From assembly GCA_032358165.1 (NCBI GenBank), contig JAALGY010000012.1, forward strand, positions 1-64,000: DNA of 64,000 nucleotides, in the 5' to 3' direction. This DNA is from Diplosphaera chodatii (lineage: Eukaryota; Chlorophyta; Trebouxiophyceae; Prasiolales; Stichococcaceae). A model generated the notes under the pieces. That model had not been told where the DNA came from and made no database searches. It worked only from the letters and a program-made list of their open reading frames with translations. Below, in pieces: positions 62,001 to 64,000 of the stretch; the stretch's first letter is position 1, and every line of letters begins with the position of its first letter. Position numbers and translations under genes: made by a program.

Positions 62001-63680
62001 CTCACAGTCGGCTGCATAAGCACTGGCACCATGGAAAAACTGCTGTTGTTGAAACTTTGCACGGTGAACAGCCGTGAGGTGCTGCAACCACTTTCCGTGG
62101 TTAGTTTCCGCCGTCGTGGTGAATGCTGGTCTGCTCCAATGGACTAACTGTGCCGATGACAGACTGCAGGTTTCACGCGACTGGTTGCGTGGCCCCTTGA
62201 GTCTGGACCCAGCACAGTGTATCACGCTGCGGCGGCTGGTCAGCAATGGGACGACCAGAGAGGACTTCGGCTCGTTGCCACCTCTGCTGCAGGTGCCCCA
62301 CATTGCAAGTCATATGCGAATCTGCCCTCTGCTGTAGTCGCCCGTAGAAATCAGGTATCAGAGCAAGGCGAGAAGACGCCGTGAAGCTGTTGGTGCGCTG
62401 TCTTGCTCTGCTGGGGTGTGCCACCGGTGACTCTGTTGTGCACGGATGTCCTGAGCAGCCAGCAGTTCCCAATAGAGCAGCCAGGTGGACATACGGAAAA
62501 GGCCGCAGCTTCACCCCTTTCACCGAGTTGAGGACTGATATCAGGCAGCCAGCAGAACTGCAGCTGCCTCGTACAAAGTGGGCCGTGCAACCTACCATTC
62601 GAACAACCAAGCTCCCGGCTATGTTTCATTCTGAACCCTCTGCTGCAAGGGACGGTCCTGTCAAACTTGATTAGCCAGAGGTATGTGCTGTTGCAGGGGT
62701 TCCTGCAACCATGGATTGCGTGTGGCATCGATGGCATGCTGGTGGCACGACTGGGCTGCGGCGCACATCTCGTGAAGGTGTGCCATCCAGCATGGGAATA
62801 GGCCATTTGTTCGATGACCCATTCCCAGCATTTCTAGCACAGAGGCCCAGCCGTCCACGGTCTTTTGACTGTCTCAAGTGAGCAGAGTCCAGCACACTGC
62901 AAGGCCTGGTCAGACGGCAAACTTGCAAGAAGGTGTTTTGGCCTTGCCACCTTGTTCTTGCCTACATTGTGCAACGCACCTGCAGTGCTTGCAGGTACAT
63001 GCAGGATTGCTGAATCCACTGTACCTCGGCCGAGCCTGCCATGTCGTGCAATGCAGGACGCCATGGACACCGCCCTTGACGAGGCCTCCCCTGGTGAGCG
63101 CAAGTACCACGGCAACGGCCAGGGAGGCGGCTACGCTCAGCACACATCGCCTAGGGTGGCATCGCCGCGGCCCTCGCGGTCGCCCAGCGGCGGCGGCAGC
63201 GGCGGCAGCTCGCCGAACCGCTCGCCAACATCGTCACTGGGGCGGCCTCCCCTGCACCCTGCCCCCAGCGGCAGGCTTGCGCCGCAGGACAGCCCTCCAG
63301 TGCCCCCGAACGATGCCAATCCCCAAACGGGCAGCCGCAGGATCTCCCCTCGCCCCTACACCCCTGGTGGCGTGCACTATGTCCATGGGGTGTCGCCCCG
63401 CCTGTCCCCTACCCCCTCGCCCCGCACACCCTCCCCAGTCACCCCCGCCGCCGGCGCCGCCTTACGCCCCTCGCCTGCGCCGTCCCCGCGGGTATCCCCT
63501 AATTCCGCCAGCGGCAGCGAGCTGGTGGTCTCACCAGAAGAGGTTGCGGCTGCTATGGCACAGCCTCGCGCCAACCGCTTGAATCTTCCGGCGGTCAGGC
63601 GGCCGTCGGGCGGGATGCAAGGTGGATCTCTACTTGCTGCGGTGCAAGCCCATGCCATTGCCTCGGCATTTCTGAGATAG
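59036..63680 (+). CDS. unrecognised multi-exon gene with Ser/Pro-rich C-terminus
   Basis: I do not recognise this protein. Exons supported by splice sites and phase are 59036-59152 (VLLEHAPRIEALPDPDQLAC), 59389-59463, 59732-59803, one ending at about 60283 (LDTRRHARWRYVWHMPLQ), 60583-60741 (GNIVFVEDDWQ), 61098-61256, 61391-61494, 61623-61791, 62170-62292, 62697-62777 and a final long exon 63057-63680. Most neighbouring pairs join in frame. The entry to the exon near 60004 does not, so a small exon is missing there. The middle is hydrophilic and helical, with Ala/Leu-rich stretches. The last exon is about 200 residues of Ser/Pro repeats (SPRVASPRPSRSPSGG, SPTPSPRTPSP), probably disordered and open to phosphorylation by proline-directed kinases. 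It ends in a short helix. No signal peptide or membrane segment is evident. The start lies upstream of 59036 and was not found. Confidence 0.6.
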
Positions 63681-64000
63681 CTTCGTGTTGCCCTGCATTT
63701 GCTGTCACCCTCTCACGTGAATCAGCTGGCAACAGTCAGTGGCTGCTAACCGTTGCGATTGACATTGTACCTCATGTACATTCACCTCAATGAGAACGAG
63801 GTATGTCAAGCCTACCAAAGCATTATGTTTGCAGCGCAAGCCTGAAAGCTGGACGCCTGATGGACTTCCCCGCTTGACCTGCAGCACACCACCGAGACGG
63901 CAGTGCAGCTTCATCGGACGAGATTGCTGTAGAGGTGCCAACATTTGTGGTCAAGCACGATGACAGGCATCCAGCAGCAATGGCTGCTGCCGCCAGCGGT
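63681..64000 (+). other. 3' flank and possible start of another gene
   Basis: MYIHLNENE at 63774-63800 is followed by a GTATGT donor. After an acceptor near 63885 an open frame (SAASSDEIAVEVPTFVVKHD) runs to the window edge. The phases of these two pieces do not match, so the connection is unproven and the gene, if real, is cut by the window. Confidence 0.3.

Noticed and set aside
62878..63582. A 234-codon plus-strand frame with Pro/Ala runs
   Set aside because: It overlaps the final Ser/Pro-rich exon of the 59-64 kb gene out of frame. The other frame has the acceptor, the phase match and the stop.
1..64000. CRISPR arrays, prokaryotic operons or viral modules
   Set aside because: No evenly spaced direct repeats, Shine-Dalgarno-led gene strings or viral hallmark genes were found. 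The window is intron-rich nuclear DNA.

Overview
This window looks like nuclear DNA of a green alga, most likely a core chlorophyte. Genes are on both strands and are split into many short exons. The introns have GTGAGN or GTGCGN donors and a strong TGCAG acceptor, and a few appear to use GC donors. A TGTAA motif follows one of the stop codons. I see no bacterial operons, CRISPR array, rRNA or clear tRNA. The species cannot be named from sequence alone.

Layout. 1-7.5 kb: mostly unassigned, with a 43-bp tandem duplication and the 3' end of a Pro/Gln-rich minus-strand gene. 7.55-8.15 kb: an inverted-repeat, MITE-like element just upstream of an NADPH oxidase gene (+, 8.25-14.8 kb). 15.9-16.35 kb: an AT-rich island with an ATTCA microsatellite. 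17.4-23.0 kb: a protein kinase with a Cys-rich N-terminal region (+). 23.9-30.2 kb: Hsp70-A (-). 30.9-37.5 kb: a cellulose-synthase-like processive GT2 with 20 modelled exons (+). 38.1-43.0 kb: Hsp70-B (-). 43.6-45.8 kb: a leucine-zipper protein with no basic region (+). 47.5-50.8 kb: a full bZIP factor related to it (+). 52.45-57.9 kb: Hsp70-C (+). 59.0-63.7 kb: an unrecognised multi-exon gene with a Ser/Pro-rich C-terminus (+). A further gene may begin near the right edge.

How the genes relate. The most unusual part is 38-58 kb. Two divergent Hsp70 paralogues with matching exon boundaries flank two related zipper genes, one of which has lost its DNA-binding basic region. Both Hsp70s replace the canonical helical lid with a low-complexity tail that ends in a basic-SSK motif. 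Hsp70-A is a third, differently modified Hsp70 with a 13-residue deletion in its ATPase domain and a proline-rich lid. Shared 5' regions of a few hundred bases separate Hsp70-A from the GT2 gene and Hsp70-B from the zipper-only gene, so co-regulation is possible. Stress, redox (NADPH oxidase) and wall-polymer genes lie together, but a functional link between them is inference only.

Exon joins for NADPH oxidase (except one missing loop exon), GT2, Hsp70-A, -B, -C and the zipper-only gene were checked by hand for reading phase. Those for the kinase N-terminus, the bZIP middle and the 59-64 kb gene are incomplete.
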